This document shows, piece by piece, positions 1 through 9,336 of a stretch of 64,000 bases of DNA; the stretch's first letter is position 1; every line of letters starts with the position of its first letter. Under the pieces are notes generated by a model, which was given only the letters and a program-made list of their open reading frames with translations, did no database searches and was not told the origin of the DNA. A program made the position numbers and the translations under genes. The DNA is from a bacterium (GTDB lineage: Bacteria; Electryoneota; RPQS01), in NCBI GenBank assembly GCA_023382385.1, contig JAHDVH010000001.1, positions 739,611 through 803,610 on the forward strand, given 5' to 3'.

Positions 1-1037
1 GGACCCACATCGTAGACTGCACCATTGACTTGCTGAATCAGGTACTGCATGGAGTCGGCCATCATCGCAAAAGCCGGATTGTCGGGTGTGAAGCCACCCT
101 GGAAGGACTGAGTGCCCCACGGATAGAGAATCAGATTGGAATAAGTGTGATAGTTCATCGCCAAGACAAAGTCGCGCGATTCAATAAACCTGCGAAGCGA
201 ATCAGTCTCCGGCTCAGAGAACGGGCCGGTTCCACGATAGGTCTCTGAACTGGGTGTTGGCGAAGAGCCGCTATTGTCATATCCCCAGTTGAAGCCCCAA
301 TTTCGATTCAAGTCAACTCCAAAGCTGCCGTTGCCGTTATTGCGCCGATTCTTGCGCCACATGCCGCCGCCGTTGGGATTGGTCTGCTGATTGTACAGAT
401 AGCCGTCAACATTGATGCAGGGGATGAAGTAGAATTCGCGATTATCCACGAGGTATGTGACGTCGGGGTATACACCGTAATTGTTTGTCAGGTAGTCCAT
501 GAAGACAAAGAGCAGCTCCATCGCGGCCGGTTCACGAGAGTGAATGAGCGAATTGTAGAGCAATTCAATTTCGTCCTCATCCACTTCCGGGTTGTCACTG
601 ATCTTCATGCAGTGGATGTCACGCCCTTCAATCGTCCGCCCGACCACAAATCGTGCGGTGGTGATATCGGGATGCTGCGCGTGAATCGAGTCCATCGCGG
701 CCAAAACTTCGGAGTGAGTTTTGTATCCCCCCATCTCGTCGAGAGATCCTTCTTCTCGCGCGCGACGGGCATAAAACTCTTCAAGGTCGGGTTCGATTAC
801 ATCCCAAGTGTATCCTTGAGCTTCAAGATAGGCAAAGTCGCCCGGCAGGGCCGCAACCAGCACGCCGGGTTCTGCATCCTGCGGCATAAGATCCAAGCGG
901 TCATCCTGCAACAGCGCTTTCTCGTGAACCGGAGTCTTACCGTATACGCGAATCAAGGCATGGTGTGCATAGTCTGAAGCATAGGCCACAGTCAGTCCTA
1001 TCGTGAGCAGAGCAAGCAAGCAAGCGGACCTAATCAT
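1..1037 (-). CDS. M14-family zinc carboxypeptidase, secreted (partial)
   Basis: The N-terminal ~345 residues are present; the gene runs off the left edge. The ATG at 1037 opens a signal peptide (MIRSACLLALLTIGLTVAYA), followed by a prodomain-like stretch and the M14 fold. Visible zinc and substrate residues are H166 and E169 in HSRE, N244-R245 in VDLNRNWG and H297 in NYHTY. The catalytic Glu near the C-terminus lies outside the window. The family removes C-terminal amino acids from peptides; with a signal peptide it should act in the periplasm or outside the cell. It starts 18 nt behind the S8 protease, so the two probably form one extracellular protein-degradation operon. C-terminal extensions or sorting domains cannot be judged. 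Confidence 0.9.
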   Translation of the reverse strand, partial: MIRSACLLALLTIGLTVAYASDYAHHALIRVYGKTPVHEKALLQDDRLDLMPQDAEPGVLVAALPGDFAYLEAQGYTWDVIEPDLEEFYARRAREEGSLDEMGGYKTHSEVLAAMDSIHAQHPDITTARFVVGRTIEGRDIHCMKISDNPEVDEDEIELLYNSLIHSREPAAMELLFVFMDYLTNNYGVYPDVTYLVDNREFYFIPCINVDGYLYNQQTNPNGGGMWRKNRRNNGNGSFGVDLNRNWGFNWGYDNSGSSPTPSSETYRGTGPFSEPETDSLRRFIESRDFVLAMNYHTYSNLILYPWGTQSFQGGFTPDNPAFAMMADSMQYLIQQVNGAVYDVG

Positions 1038-1055
1038 TTGACACCTCGAACAGGG

Positions 1056-4000
1056 CTAATGAGTAACAGATTTTTCCAAATCATAAGAGCGCGAATCCGA
1101 TGCCACAACAGGAGCAGGAGATCCGGCGAGGGTAACAACGTAAAGGCGAATCGGGTCAGCAGGCAAAGACACCGAGTGTGTCGTGTCCGTAGTTTGCGCG
1201 GTCAACAGAGAGTATACTGAGTCGCCGGGCAGCGCACTCCAGACGCTGTACGCGCCGGTTGGGTGGGAGGACCATCGTAGTCTTAGCATACTGCTGTCCC
1301 AGGAGATCACGGTGCGCGGTTCGAACGGCACGCCACCTTGCACTGCGGCAAGAAACTGCACATCTCCGCCATCCGGAGCCGACGTTTGAATGGTCAACGG
1401 GAACGACGTGAGGCCTTGCGCAAGTGAATTATTTTTGAATCGCAGCCTGACTTCCTGCATTCCCTGCGAAGGGACAACTCCTTGTGCACCCGCAAGGATG
1501 CGCACCGACGCCGCACTCGTGTCAGGTCGCAAGAAGCGGATGGTCATCAGGCTGTCCACGAGCGTTCCATTGTAGGAGAGCTGCAGATACTCGCCGGTTC
1601 TGCCGCCCTTGATGCCCGTCGTATACAAACTGCGCGAACCCCGCAGATGTTCGTAGACGAAGTCAATCTGTCCGGTTGGATAGAGAATTGCCTGAAAAGT
1701 CATATTCTGACTGGGCTGCGCCCCGTGTGGCGGAATTTCATTCCATTGCACGATGAAACGATCGTTCACGACGTCATAGTGCTCAAGGACTTGACCGGTT
1801 GTCGTGGGATCCAGATCCATCCACAACGGTGCAAGTGTATAATACGGATCACGGGCCTGTGTCAGAGGATCGTTGATGTAATTGCGGACCTGCGACCAGA
1901 AGGAAATGAATCCGTTGGAACAGACGGAATACTGCTCGAACCGCCGGCCGTACAAGTAAAATTCCCACGGCAGCGGACGCGGATAAGAGGTCGTGTCGTC
2001 GCGCGTAAGCCCGACGTTTGTACCGATCCCGGAGATGTCGTCAAACTGATAGATGATGCTGTTATCGTTGCGCGACGTTCTCCACGCATATCCATGAATG
2101 TCAGGAATGGGGTCATCAAGAGTCGCCGTCATCTGCTCAATGCGCGGCGGAATGTATCCTTTTGGGTGTTCCTCCCACTCGACCGCATTGTCCGGATGAG
2201 GAGCGCCGGAAACAGAACTCAACGCAGTGGAGTTATTCCCTATCGAATACGCGAGAGCCGAACTTCCGAAATTATAGATGTGGAATGTGGTATCGATACT
2301 TTCGCCAACACCGAGCCAGAGCGCAAGCGAGGTCGGTTCGACATGCAACGACGGAATGCCTGCAGGGAAGTCGCTGTCTGCGACGCGAATGGAAAGCTGT
2401 CCCATCACCGGAACGGCATGGGACTCCCATAAGCCGTTGAAGCCGTACCGCACGTAGCAACCATTTGCTGCTGCGTCTATGCCGACAGTTGCGCTCGTGT
2501 TGCGGTCCACCCGGCCGTAGCGAAACTCGATGAACGTGTTTCCGCTGGCTGATGGATAGACTGCAGGGTCGTAAAAGACCACTTGAAAATTCACACTGTC
2601 GGTGGGCGGCGGGAGTGCGATAAAGTGCGGGACTTCGTAGTATTCCAGCGTATACGTGCCATGCGACGGGTCATAGTCAGAGAGAATGTGCCCGCCAATC
2701 GGGTCGCTGAAGTCATCCCAGAAGGGGTATAGCGAGGGTGTCGTGCCGTATGGAAGCTGCTGATTGTTATATGCCGTGGCAGAACGCACGAAGCTGATAA
2801 TGCCGTTTGAGTTCAGAAAGATACGCTGGTAGGTCTGGCCGTAATAGGTCACCGCGAACGGCAGGGAGAGAGGGACATGGCCGTCATCGGGCAGATTGTG
2901 AATAATCCCCTTTCCGCCAACGGTCGGCGACACGGAGGAATAGACACTTGTCGGCCCACCAAAGTCGTAGCTATCGCAGAGAAAGTATCCGCATGGGTCT
3001 TCATCCGAACACAGGAATGCGGGATTGAGAGTGAGCACGATTTCGATATCCGTAATCGCACCGGTTTGAATCTGCACATCCGGAACGAGCATGCCGTTAC
3101 AATATGACGTCGTGCACGCGACTGTATACGTTCCGGCATTCAATGTCATGAGGAAGCGGCCGTTCCCATCCGTGACAACAGGAGTAATCTGCTGACCGGG
3201 AATAGAGATTGTTGCATTCGGACCGGGCATGCCGCGGCAGTCAATGACGTTGCCGGTCAGAATCCCCTGAGCGGTCGGAGCTAACGTAATGGTTATCTCC
3301 AATGTATCCTGCGGCAAGGTTGAGACGTTTAACAGCTGCGGGACATAGCCGGATGCAACAACCTGCAGCTGAAAGGGGTGATATGCCGGCAGCGCCTGAC
3401 GGAAGACTCCGCTGGTATTCGTGAAGCTGTGATGCGGATGATTCACAACAAGAATCTCAGCATTGATAGCCTGTCCGAGGGTGTTCTGAACAGCACCCCG
3501 AACCCATCCCAACCCCGTGAGCGCGGCCTGACACGCCAACAAAGCGTCAATCTTTCCATAGCCCGCCGTGTTGTCCAGCCCGGGTGATCCCGCATCAACA
3601 CTCGTATACATCAACAATTCGAGCAAGGAATCGGGCGCAAGCATCGGATTGGCCTCAATCATCAGCGCAAGAGTTCCAGCTGCAAGCGGAGCGGCGAATG
3701 AAGTCCCGGTGCTTTGCACGAAAGATGAGCTTCCGTGCGTGGTCCGCACATTGACGGAAGGTGCGACGACTTCGGGCTTTATGCGAAGGATGGGATCTTC
3801 AGAGCACGGACTGGGACCACGACTTGAAGAAACCCAAACGGCATTGGTCAGGTCGTCCCAACCACCAACTGCGAAAGCCGAAACTGGGCTATTTGCGCGG
3901 TTTGCAGGATTACGAATGGAACCCAGATTGGGTCCCTCGTTCCCTGCGGCCCAGACGATGGCGATGCCCGCCGCTTCGCAAAGATCCATGCTTTGAAACA

Positions 4001-4907
4001 GGACGTCGTTGCACACGGAGATGCCGCCGGAGAATCCCCAGGAATTAGAGAGCACGCGCGGGACGTCATCGAATGTGGCCGGATTGCCATCAGGATCAAT
4101 GATCCACTGAAAGGCCTGCAGCGCATTCGAGATTGTGGAGCTTCCGCCCGCCACGGCGGCAGCGATAAACTGTGCATTCCACGCAACCCCAACGGTATCA
4201 GCGGTAACCTGACCGCAGATGATTCCCATGGTTTGCGTGCCGTGACCGTCGACATCTCCGGGCGTCGGCGTCACAGGAGTGATCAGATCGAACCAACATT
4301 GGTTTGCCGGATAGCCGGAATTCCCTCTCCAGCGCGAGGATAATCCCGGGTGAGTCGCATTGACTCCCGTGTCAAAATTCGCAACCAATACACCTGAACC
4401 GGTCAACCCGAGCTGCCAGGCGCGCGAGGCGCGAATCGAGGTGAGCGCATTGGAAACACCGTCTTCGTCGAGGGAACGTTGTGAACGAGAGGAGTCACGA
4501 GGCAGAATGGGGATGGGCTCTAACGGCAGGTCCGGTTGAACATTGAGCACACCGGGCCACGAGCGGAGCTCATTTGCAATGAGCGGAGTGGATCGAAAGC
4601 TGATGGCGTTGGCTACCCAGAAGGGCCGGATGTCCCAGACTCGCCCATCGGCTTGCAAATCGTGAAGCCTCTTGAGAATTGGCTCCTGAGTATGAGCCGC
4701 GTGCTCGACAGCCGAATTCAGGACGAATTGGTGTGCACGAGCCAGCCACAGCGAGTCCGTTCCGGGGATTCTGGCAGCAGAAATAGCCGCACTCGGGGGG
4801 TCCAAAACCAGTATAAATTGCTCCGTTGACTCAGCAGATAATGCTAAGTCACAAGCAAACAAAAGGATAAAGATAAACCGAACGAAATACGGACACTGAC
4901 TTAGCAT
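1056..4907 (-). CDS. Secreted S8 subtilisin-like protease with C-terminal beta-domains
   Basis: A 1283-residue secreted serine endopeptidase. The signal peptide covers about residues 1-25. The S8 domain (about 150-465) has the triad D179 (ANFDTG), H222 (DGHGT) and S403 (GTSFAAP), with the oxyanion Asn in AAGNEG at 323. Two carboxypeptidase-regulatory-like beta domains follow (about 470-545 and 550-630), then two related beta-sandwich repeats, each with a conserved FWDDF/LWMDLD-type core (about 650-860 and 930-1110). I see no T9SS-type C-terminal sorting motif; the tail is YDLEKSVTH. The ATG at 4907 sits directly before the signal peptide. It is the first gene of a pair with the M14 carboxypeptidase: an endopeptidase followed by an exopeptidase. 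Confidence 0.9.
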   Translation of the reverse strand: MLSQCPYFVRFIFILLFACDLALSAESTEQFILVLDPPSAAISAARIPGTDSLWLARAHQFVLNSAVEHAAHTQEPILKRLHDLQADGRVWDIRPFWVANAISFRSTPLIANELRSWPGVLNVQPDLPLEPIPILPRDSSRSQRSLDEDGVSNALTSIRASRAWQLGLTGSGVLVANFDTGVNATHPGLSSRWRGNSGYPANQCWFDLITPVTPTPGDVDGHGTQTMGIICGQVTADTVGVAWNAQFIAAAVAGGSSTISNALQAFQWIIDPDGNPATFDDVPRVLSNSWGFSGGISVCNDVLFQSMDLCEAAGIAIVWAAGNEGPNLGSIRNPANRANSPVSAFAVGGWDDLTNAVWVSSSRGPSPCSEDPILRIKPEVVAPSVNVRTTHGSSSFVQSTGTSFAAPLAAGTLALMIEANPMLAPDSLLELLMYTSVDAGSPGLDNTAGYGKIDALLACQAALTGLGWVRGAVQNTLGQAINAEILVVNHPHHSFTNTSGVFRQALPAYHPFQLQVVASGYVPQLLNVSTLPQDTLEITITLAPTAQGILTGNVIDCRGMPGPNATISIPGQQITPVVTDGNGRFLMTLNAGTYTVACTTSYCNGMLVPDVQIQTGAITDIEIVLTLNPAFLCSDEDPCGYFLCDSYDFGGPTSVYSSVSPTVGGKGIIHNLPDDGHVPLSLPFAVTYYGQTYQRIFLNSNGIISFVRSATAYNNQQLPYGTTPSLYPFWDDFSDPIGGHILSDYDPSHGTYTLEYYEVPHFIALPPPTDSVNFQVVFYDPAVYPSASGNTFIEFRYGRVDRNTSATVGIDAAANGCYVRYGFNGLWESHAVPVMGQLSIRVADSDFPAGIPSLHVEPTSLALWLGVGESIDTTFHIYNFGSSALAYSIGNNSTALSSVSGAPHPDNAVEWEEHPKGYIPPRIEQMTATLDDPIPDIHGYAWRTSRNDNSIIYQFDDISGIGTNVGLTRDDTTSYPRPLPWEFYLYGRRFEQYSVCSNGFISFWSQVRNYINDPLTQARDPYYTLAPLWMDLDPTTTGQVLEHYDVVNDRFIVQWNEIPPHGAQPSQNMTFQAILYPTGQIDFVYEHLRGSRSLYTTGIKGGRTGEYLQLSYNGTLVDSLMTIRFLRPDTSAASVRILAGAQGVVPSQGMQEVRLRFKNNSLAQGLTSFPLTIQTSAPDGGDVQFLAAVQGGVPFEPRTVISWDSSMLRLRWSSHPTGAYSVWSALPGDSVYSLLTAQTTDTTHSVSLPADPIRLYVVTLAGSPAPVVASDSRSYDLEKSVTH

Positions 4908-5095
4908 TCGAACTCTATATCATTCCCATGGGTCAAAACTTGCACACTGTAGGCCTATAAACTCTCTAAAATATAGTAAATTCCAATGCGGAAGGCCAGA
5001 GCAAAGACGGGTTGCTTTCACTAATTGGAGCGGTATGGGCCTTGCTTTTTGCTTGAATAGTCCTAACTTCAGTTGTCAAAGCTATTGAAAACCTT

Positions 5096-6127
5096 GTGAA
5101 TAGGCAAATTCCACCGTTAGTCATCTGTTTGCTTTGCTGTTGTGCGGGCCTCTTGCCCCTGCGACGGCCGGTCTATGCCGCATCCCCGCTGGACAGCTAT
5201 GAGGCACTGTTTGACACCTTGCTGGGCCAGCATTATGCTGCGGCCAATGAGGTTGTCCGTGAAATTGCCAATCAGTTCGGGGATCATCCCGGCGTACCGT
5301 ATGCGAAGGCGAGCGTTATTTACGCCAAGCTTACTGATTTTGAGGACACGCTGGGAACGGCAGAACTCGAATACCTGATTGAACAGTGCCTGACGGGATG
5401 CTCGAACTGGGCGAAGCGCGCGCGCGACTCAGCGGCGGCTGAGCGAGAGTATTTGACCGGCGCGGCCTATTCACTATCGGGCCTGACGCGGCATCGGCAA
5501 GGCAAAGTGATTGACGGTGTGCGCAGACTGATGGCATCGCGAACTCATTTTGATCGCGCCATCGATTTGGATCCGGAGTTTTACGACGCGTACGTCGGGC
5601 GGGGCGCCTACCGCTACACGGCTGCGAGCAACCTGGGAGTCTTGCGATGGCTGCCCTTTGTTCCGAGCAAGCGCGAGGGTTGGAAGGACTTGATGCTCGG
5701 ACTCGAGAGGGCAAGGTTTTCGCGCTTCATGGCACTCTCATCGATGGTCTGGCTCGCGCTGCAGGAGAAGAACTATACTCTGGCAGACAGCATGGTGCGT
5801 GCAGGGCTTGAGCGATTTCCCAACAGCAGGACGTTCCTGATGCCGAAGCTTTCCCTGGAAAAGCGCACGGAGAAATGGGGAGCCGCGCGCGGCACGGCTT
5901 TGATCCTGCTCCGACAGTATGAGACACACGAGTTAAACAACGGTTATGAAGTGATAGGACTATATCGCACTTTGATGGAGTGTTCCGACATGCTGGGCGA
6001 CTCGGAATCAGCAGTCAGTTACGCGCGTGCGGGCTTAGCGGCACAGGCCACGCCTTACACGCTGGAGCGCCGCAGCGAACCGCTGTTCGCGATGCGCGAA
6101 AGACTGCTGCGGGAGGAGCAGAAGTGA
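5096..6127 (+). CDS. Exported TPR-like protein of unknown function
   Basis: 343 residues. A GTG start at 5096 gives a signal peptide with a cysteine-rich hydrophobic core (residues ~8-28). The rest is alpha-helical with loose TPR-like helices, notably around the stretch FDRAIDLDPEFYDAYVGRG and in the last 100 residues. No catalytic motif was found. Its stop overlaps the GTG of the CCA-adding enzyme by 4 nt (GTGA), so the two are translationally coupled. I do not recognise a named family; a periplasmic scaffold or assembly role is only inference. Confidence 0.75.
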   Translation: MNRQIPPLVICLLCCCAGLLPLRRPVYAASPLDSYEALFDTLLGQHYAAANEVVREIANQFGDHPGVPYAKASVIYAKLTDFEDTLGTAELEYLIEQCLTGCSNWAKRARDSAAAEREYLTGAAYSLSGLTRHRQGKVIDGVRRLMASRTHFDRAIDLDPEFYDAYVGRGAYRYTAASNLGVLRWLPFVPSKREGWKDLMLGLERARFSRFMALSSMVWLALQEKNYTLADSMVRAGLERFPNSRTFLMPKLSLEKRTEKWGAARGTALILLRQYETHELNNGYEVIGLYRTLMECSDMLGDSESAVSYARAGLAAQATPYTLERRSEPLFAMRERLLREEQK

Positions 6128-7551
6128 CGAAAGTCAGTCACAGAGCAGCTCTGCGCATCCTCAAACGAACGGAATCTCGAACGCTGGACCGCATCGGCGG
6201 GCTTGCGGACGCACACGGGCTTGAAGTGTTTGCAGTCGGGGGATATGTGCGGGACAGACTGCTCGGGAAGAAGGTCAAGGATATTGACTTCACCGTGATC
6301 GGCGACGCGGTGGCATTTGCACAGACTGTTGCCAAAGAATTCGGCGTGCGCAATCCCGTGTTGTTTGAACGATTCGGGACGGCAATGGTGCCTTATCGCG
6401 GGTATCAGTTGGATTTTGTGACGGCACGTGCGGAGTCTTATGAATCTCAGTCACGTAAACCGAATGTCTGGCAGAGTGCGCTCGAAGATGATCTCGCGCG
6501 CCGCGATTTTACGGTGAACGCGCTGGCCGTCCGTTTGAATTCCGAACGTTACGGGGAGTTGGTTGACCTCTACAACGGACTCGGCGACCTTGAGCGGAAG
6601 GTTTTGCGGACTCCGCTGGACCCGCTGCAGACGTTTTCCGAAGACCCGCTGAGAATCATGCGCGCGGTGCGGTTTGCTGCGCAGCTTGAGTTTAAGATTT
6701 CGGAGGATGCCAAGGCCGCCTGCCGCGAAATGGCTCCGCGTTTAAAGATTGTCAGTCAGGAACGCATTACCGACGAGCTGATCAAGCTACTTGGCACTTC
6801 CAAGCCTTCCATTGGGCTGCGGCTTATGCATGAATTGGGCGTCATGCAGATAGTGTTCAAGGAGATCGCTGAGCTTGCGGGAGTGGAGCAAATCGGGCAG
6901 CATCATCACAAAGACGTGTTTGATCACACGCTGTTGGTTGTGGATCGAACTGCAGAATTGACTCCTGATCCGGTTTTGCGATTTGCTGCATTGGTGCATG
7001 ACATTGCGAAGCCGCGAACCAAGAGATTCTTTCCAGAGCAAGGCTGGACCTTTCACGGCCACGAGGATATTGGCAGCCGGATGTTGAAATCTATCGGCCG
7101 GAAGCTGAAACTGCCTGAGAAGACGACCGAGAAACTGTCGAAATTGACGGCGTTGCACATGCGGCCGATCAATCTGACCCGTGAGGAGGTCACCGACTCA
7201 GCAGTCCGAAGGTTGATTGTGGACGCCGGTGAGGATTTGGAGGAGTTGCTGACCTTGTGCCGGGCGGACATAACCTCTGCTAACCCCAAGAAAGTCAAGC
7301 GTTACCTTGCTCAATTTGAACAGCTTAAGGCACGTATTGCTGAGGTCATTGAATCGGACCATCTGCGGGCCTTTCAGAGTCCGGTCAGAGGGGACGAAAT
7401 CATGCAGATTTGCAACCTCCGGCCCGGTCCAGTAGTCGGAAAGATTAAGACGGCGCTGGAAGAGGCCATTTTGGAAGGTCGCGTGCCCAATGAGCACGAT
7501 GCCGTCCTGCAATACCTTTATGAAATCAAAGACCAGTTTTTGGAGTGTTGA
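6124..7551 (+). CDS. cca: CCA-adding tRNA nucleotidyltransferase / poly(A) polymerase family with HD domain
   Basis: 475 residues from the GTG at 6124, which overlaps the previous stop; the frame is open further upstream but that part lies inside the preceding gene. The class II nucleotidyltransferase head has GGYVRDRLLG at about 39-48 and the metal-binding pair D53/D55 in KDIDF, then the RRDFTVNALA motif of the CCA/PAP superfamily, and an HD phosphohydrolase-like domain with HHHKDVFDHT and LVHDIAKP. Such enzymes add or repair the 3' CCA of tRNA in the cytoplasm. The sequence alone cannot separate full CCA addition from A-adding or poly(A) activity. Confidence 0.88.
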   Translation: MTKVSHRAALRILKRTESRTLDRIGGLADAHGLEVFAVGGYVRDRLLGKKVKDIDFTVIGDAVAFAQTVAKEFGVRNPVLFERFGTAMVPYRGYQLDFVTARAESYESQSRKPNVWQSALEDDLARRDFTVNALAVRLNSERYGELVDLYNGLGDLERKVLRTPLDPLQTFSEDPLRIMRAVRFAAQLEFKISEDAKAACREMAPRLKIVSQERITDELIKLLGTSKPSIGLRLMHELGVMQIVFKEIAELAGVEQIGQHHHKDVFDHTLLVVDRTAELTPDPVLRFAALVHDIAKPRTKRFFPEQGWTFHGHEDIGSRMLKSIGRKLKLPEKTTEKLSKLTALHMRPINLTREEVTDSAVRRLIVDAGEDLEELLTLCRADITSANPKKVKRYLAQFEQLKARIAEVIESDHLRAFQSPVRGDEIMQICNLRPGPVVGKIKTALEEAILEGRVPNEHDAVLQYLYEIKDQFLEC

Positions 7552-7552
7552 C

Positions 7553-8974
7553 GTGCGGAAGCTAATTTGGTGGGTGATGATGTTGGGGATCATGTGCGGA
7601 GGGGTCCGCGCGCAGGAGTTGGTAAGGGTGGATAGCGAGCAGCCGCTGACGCTCGATTCGCTGGTGGCCATTGGCCTGCGGCAGAATCCACAGGTCCGGC
7701 AGTCGGCACTGGCACTGAAACTGAACAGACCCGGCGACATGGCGGCAATTGGCCGGTTTCTACCGTCGATTTCTCTGGGATTGAATTTTTCCGAGTCGCA
7801 ATTTGAGAATCGCACGTTCGTCAATCCGGACGGCAGTGTGTCGTCGCTGCCGGTGACGTTTCAGGACGTGGTGATTGTGCCGGACAGTGCGGGGAATCTG
7901 GTGCTCGATACAATCATGGTGACGCAGGAGCCTCGTGAAGGAAAGTCGCGTTCCAGTTCGTGGTCTTTGAATGCCAATCTTTCGTTGTTTGAGGGTGGGC
8001 AGCGGATTTTTCTGTATCGAATCGCCCAAGCTCAGAAGAAGATCAACACGCTGACAGTGGCCGACGCACATAAGTCGCTGACGCGGAGTGTCGCGCAGCA
8101 GGTTGTTGGTGTGCTGACGATGGAGAAGGTGGTCGCACTAAGCAAGCGGCTGCGGGATCAGCGCAAGGATGCCTACGACTTGGCGAAGGCGCGGTTTGAA
8201 GTGGGTGCGGTGACGGAGCTGGATGTGTTGCAGGCGGAGATTGAGCTGGGAACTGCGGAGAACACGATTGCGAGTTCAGAGCGTGAACTTGAAAAGCGGC
8301 GCGAGGACTTGAATCAGACGCTCGGCATTGACTTGCGCAGCCGTTATCCGATAGCCGAAGCGGGCAGTTTGTCACCGTATCAGTTTGATTTGGATCAGAT
8401 GGTGTCGGACGCCTATCAGAATCGCACGGATTTGGAAATCGCGTGGCTGCGGCTGAAGCAGGCGCGGCATAACGTGAACTACTCGAAGGGTGCCTATCTG
8501 CCGCGAGTTTCGATCGGCGCATCGCGGGCTGCGAGTGAACAGTCGGGAGCGGATCAGCCGTTCACCTTGAACCCGCGCAACCGCAACACGACGTATTACG
8601 GCAGTCTGAGTTGGAACTTGTTTGACGGATTTGCGCGCGAATACGACGTGGCGTCGAAGCGGGTGGAGTTGCGGAGAGCAGAAGAGACTGAGCGCGAGCT
8701 TAGACTTTCGATCGAGAAGAGCGTGCGCGAGGCTTACCGCAATCTGGAGACGGTCTATGACCAGATGCAGACGACGAGCCGCAATCGCGAATTGGCGAAT
8801 CGGACTCTCGAATTGGAACGGGAGCGCTACCGGCTGGGAGCCACCTCTGCTCTTTCATTGCGCGACGCACAGGTGACCTATGAGCGCGCGGAGACGGATC
8901 ATTTGCAGAAGGAATTAGAGTATCAGTCGAGTTTGATTGCGCTGGAGCTTGCGGTGGGAAAGAATCTGCGGTAA
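7553..8974 (+). CDS. TolC-family outer-membrane efflux protein
   Basis: 473 residues from a GTG at 7553, 1 nt after the cca stop; GGAG at 7542-7545 gives a good ribosome-binding site. The signal peptide ends near GVRAQE. Two OEP-type repeats follow, with long coiled helices (for example VGAVTELDVLQAEIELGTAE and RLGATSALSLRDAQVTYERA) and beta-strand segments such as GSLSWNLFDGF. TolC-family proteins form the outer-membrane channel of RND, ABC or MFS efflux or of type I secretion. No adaptor or pump gene is adjacent, so the substrate is unknown. A terminator follows at 8995. Confidence 0.92.
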   Translation: MRKLIWWVMMLGIMCGGVRAQELVRVDSEQPLTLDSLVAIGLRQNPQVRQSALALKLNRPGDMAAIGRFLPSISLGLNFSESQFENRTFVNPDGSVSSLPVTFQDVVIVPDSAGNLVLDTIMVTQEPREGKSRSSSWSLNANLSLFEGGQRIFLYRIAQAQKKINTLTVADAHKSLTRSVAQQVVGVLTMEKVVALSKRLRDQRKDAYDLAKARFEVGAVTELDVLQAEIELGTAENTIASSERELEKRREDLNQTLGIDLRSRYPIAEAGSLSPYQFDLDQMVSDAYQNRTDLEIAWLRLKQARHNVNYSKGAYLPRVSIGASRAASEQSGADQPFTLNPRNRNTTYYGSLSWNLFDGFAREYDVASKRVELRRAEETERELRLSIEKSVREAYRNLETVYDQMQTTSRNRELANRTLELERERYRLGATSALSLRDAQVTYERAETDHLQKELEYQSSLIALELAVGKNLR

Positions 8975-8994
8975 GCGTTTCCAAGAGGACTTTG

Positions 8995-9025
8995 AACGGC
9001 GGCTCGGCAACGGGTCGCCGTTTTT
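8995..9025 (+). terminator. Intrinsic terminator after the TolC-family gene
   Basis: AACGGCG (8995-9001) pairs with CGCCGTT (9016-9022), followed by a T-run to 9025. It closes the 5096-8974 transcription unit. Confidence 0.75.
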
Positions 9026-9253
9026 CACGTATGGACATCAGTTGAAGCGCGAATCCTGCGTTTAATATATACCTTTTGAATGCGGATGTCAAGCATATTG
9101 TTCCCAAAACACAAATTTTATTATACATTTGTTCAATATGAAATTAGGGGAGATTGGCACTGAAGTTACGAGTGAACAGGAGAAGTCCGAGAGGCGGAAA
9201 AGGCATTCGCGGAGCCAGATTGGCTGCCGCCCGAAAGTCGGGTCCTCAAATGG
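9026..9253. other. Intergenic stretch, no gene recognised
   Basis: AT-rich leader sequence between the terminator and the next promoter. A 49-codon open frame (9138-9287) lacks a ribosome-binding site and any recognisable motif; I do not call it. Confidence 0.5.
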
Positions 9254-9282
9254 TTGCAAGTTATTGGAATTTCATGTATTAT
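9254..9282 (+). promoter_or_regulatory. Sigma-70-type promoter for the polyprenyl synthase/PTS operon
   Basis: -35 TTGCAA (9254-9259), 17-nt spacer, -10 TATTAT (9277-9282). Transcription should begin near 9289, about 50 nt before the start codon. Confidence 0.65.
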
Positions 9283-9336
9283 ATTGAGTTGGGAGATTTC
9301 CAACCTGTTGTTTTTTTGCAGTTAGTTGAGATATGA

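Noticed and set aside
1482-2432. 316-codon frame opposite the S8 protease
   Set aside because: Antisense shadow; the minus-strand protease has full catalytic and beta-domain support.
5980-6123. N-terminal extension of the CCA-adding enzyme
   Set aside because: Lies inside the preceding gene; the GTG at 6124 starts directly at the family domain.
9138-9287. 49-codon open frame before the polyprenyl synthase
   Set aside because: No ribosome-binding site, no recognisable motif, overlaps the promoter at 9254-9282.
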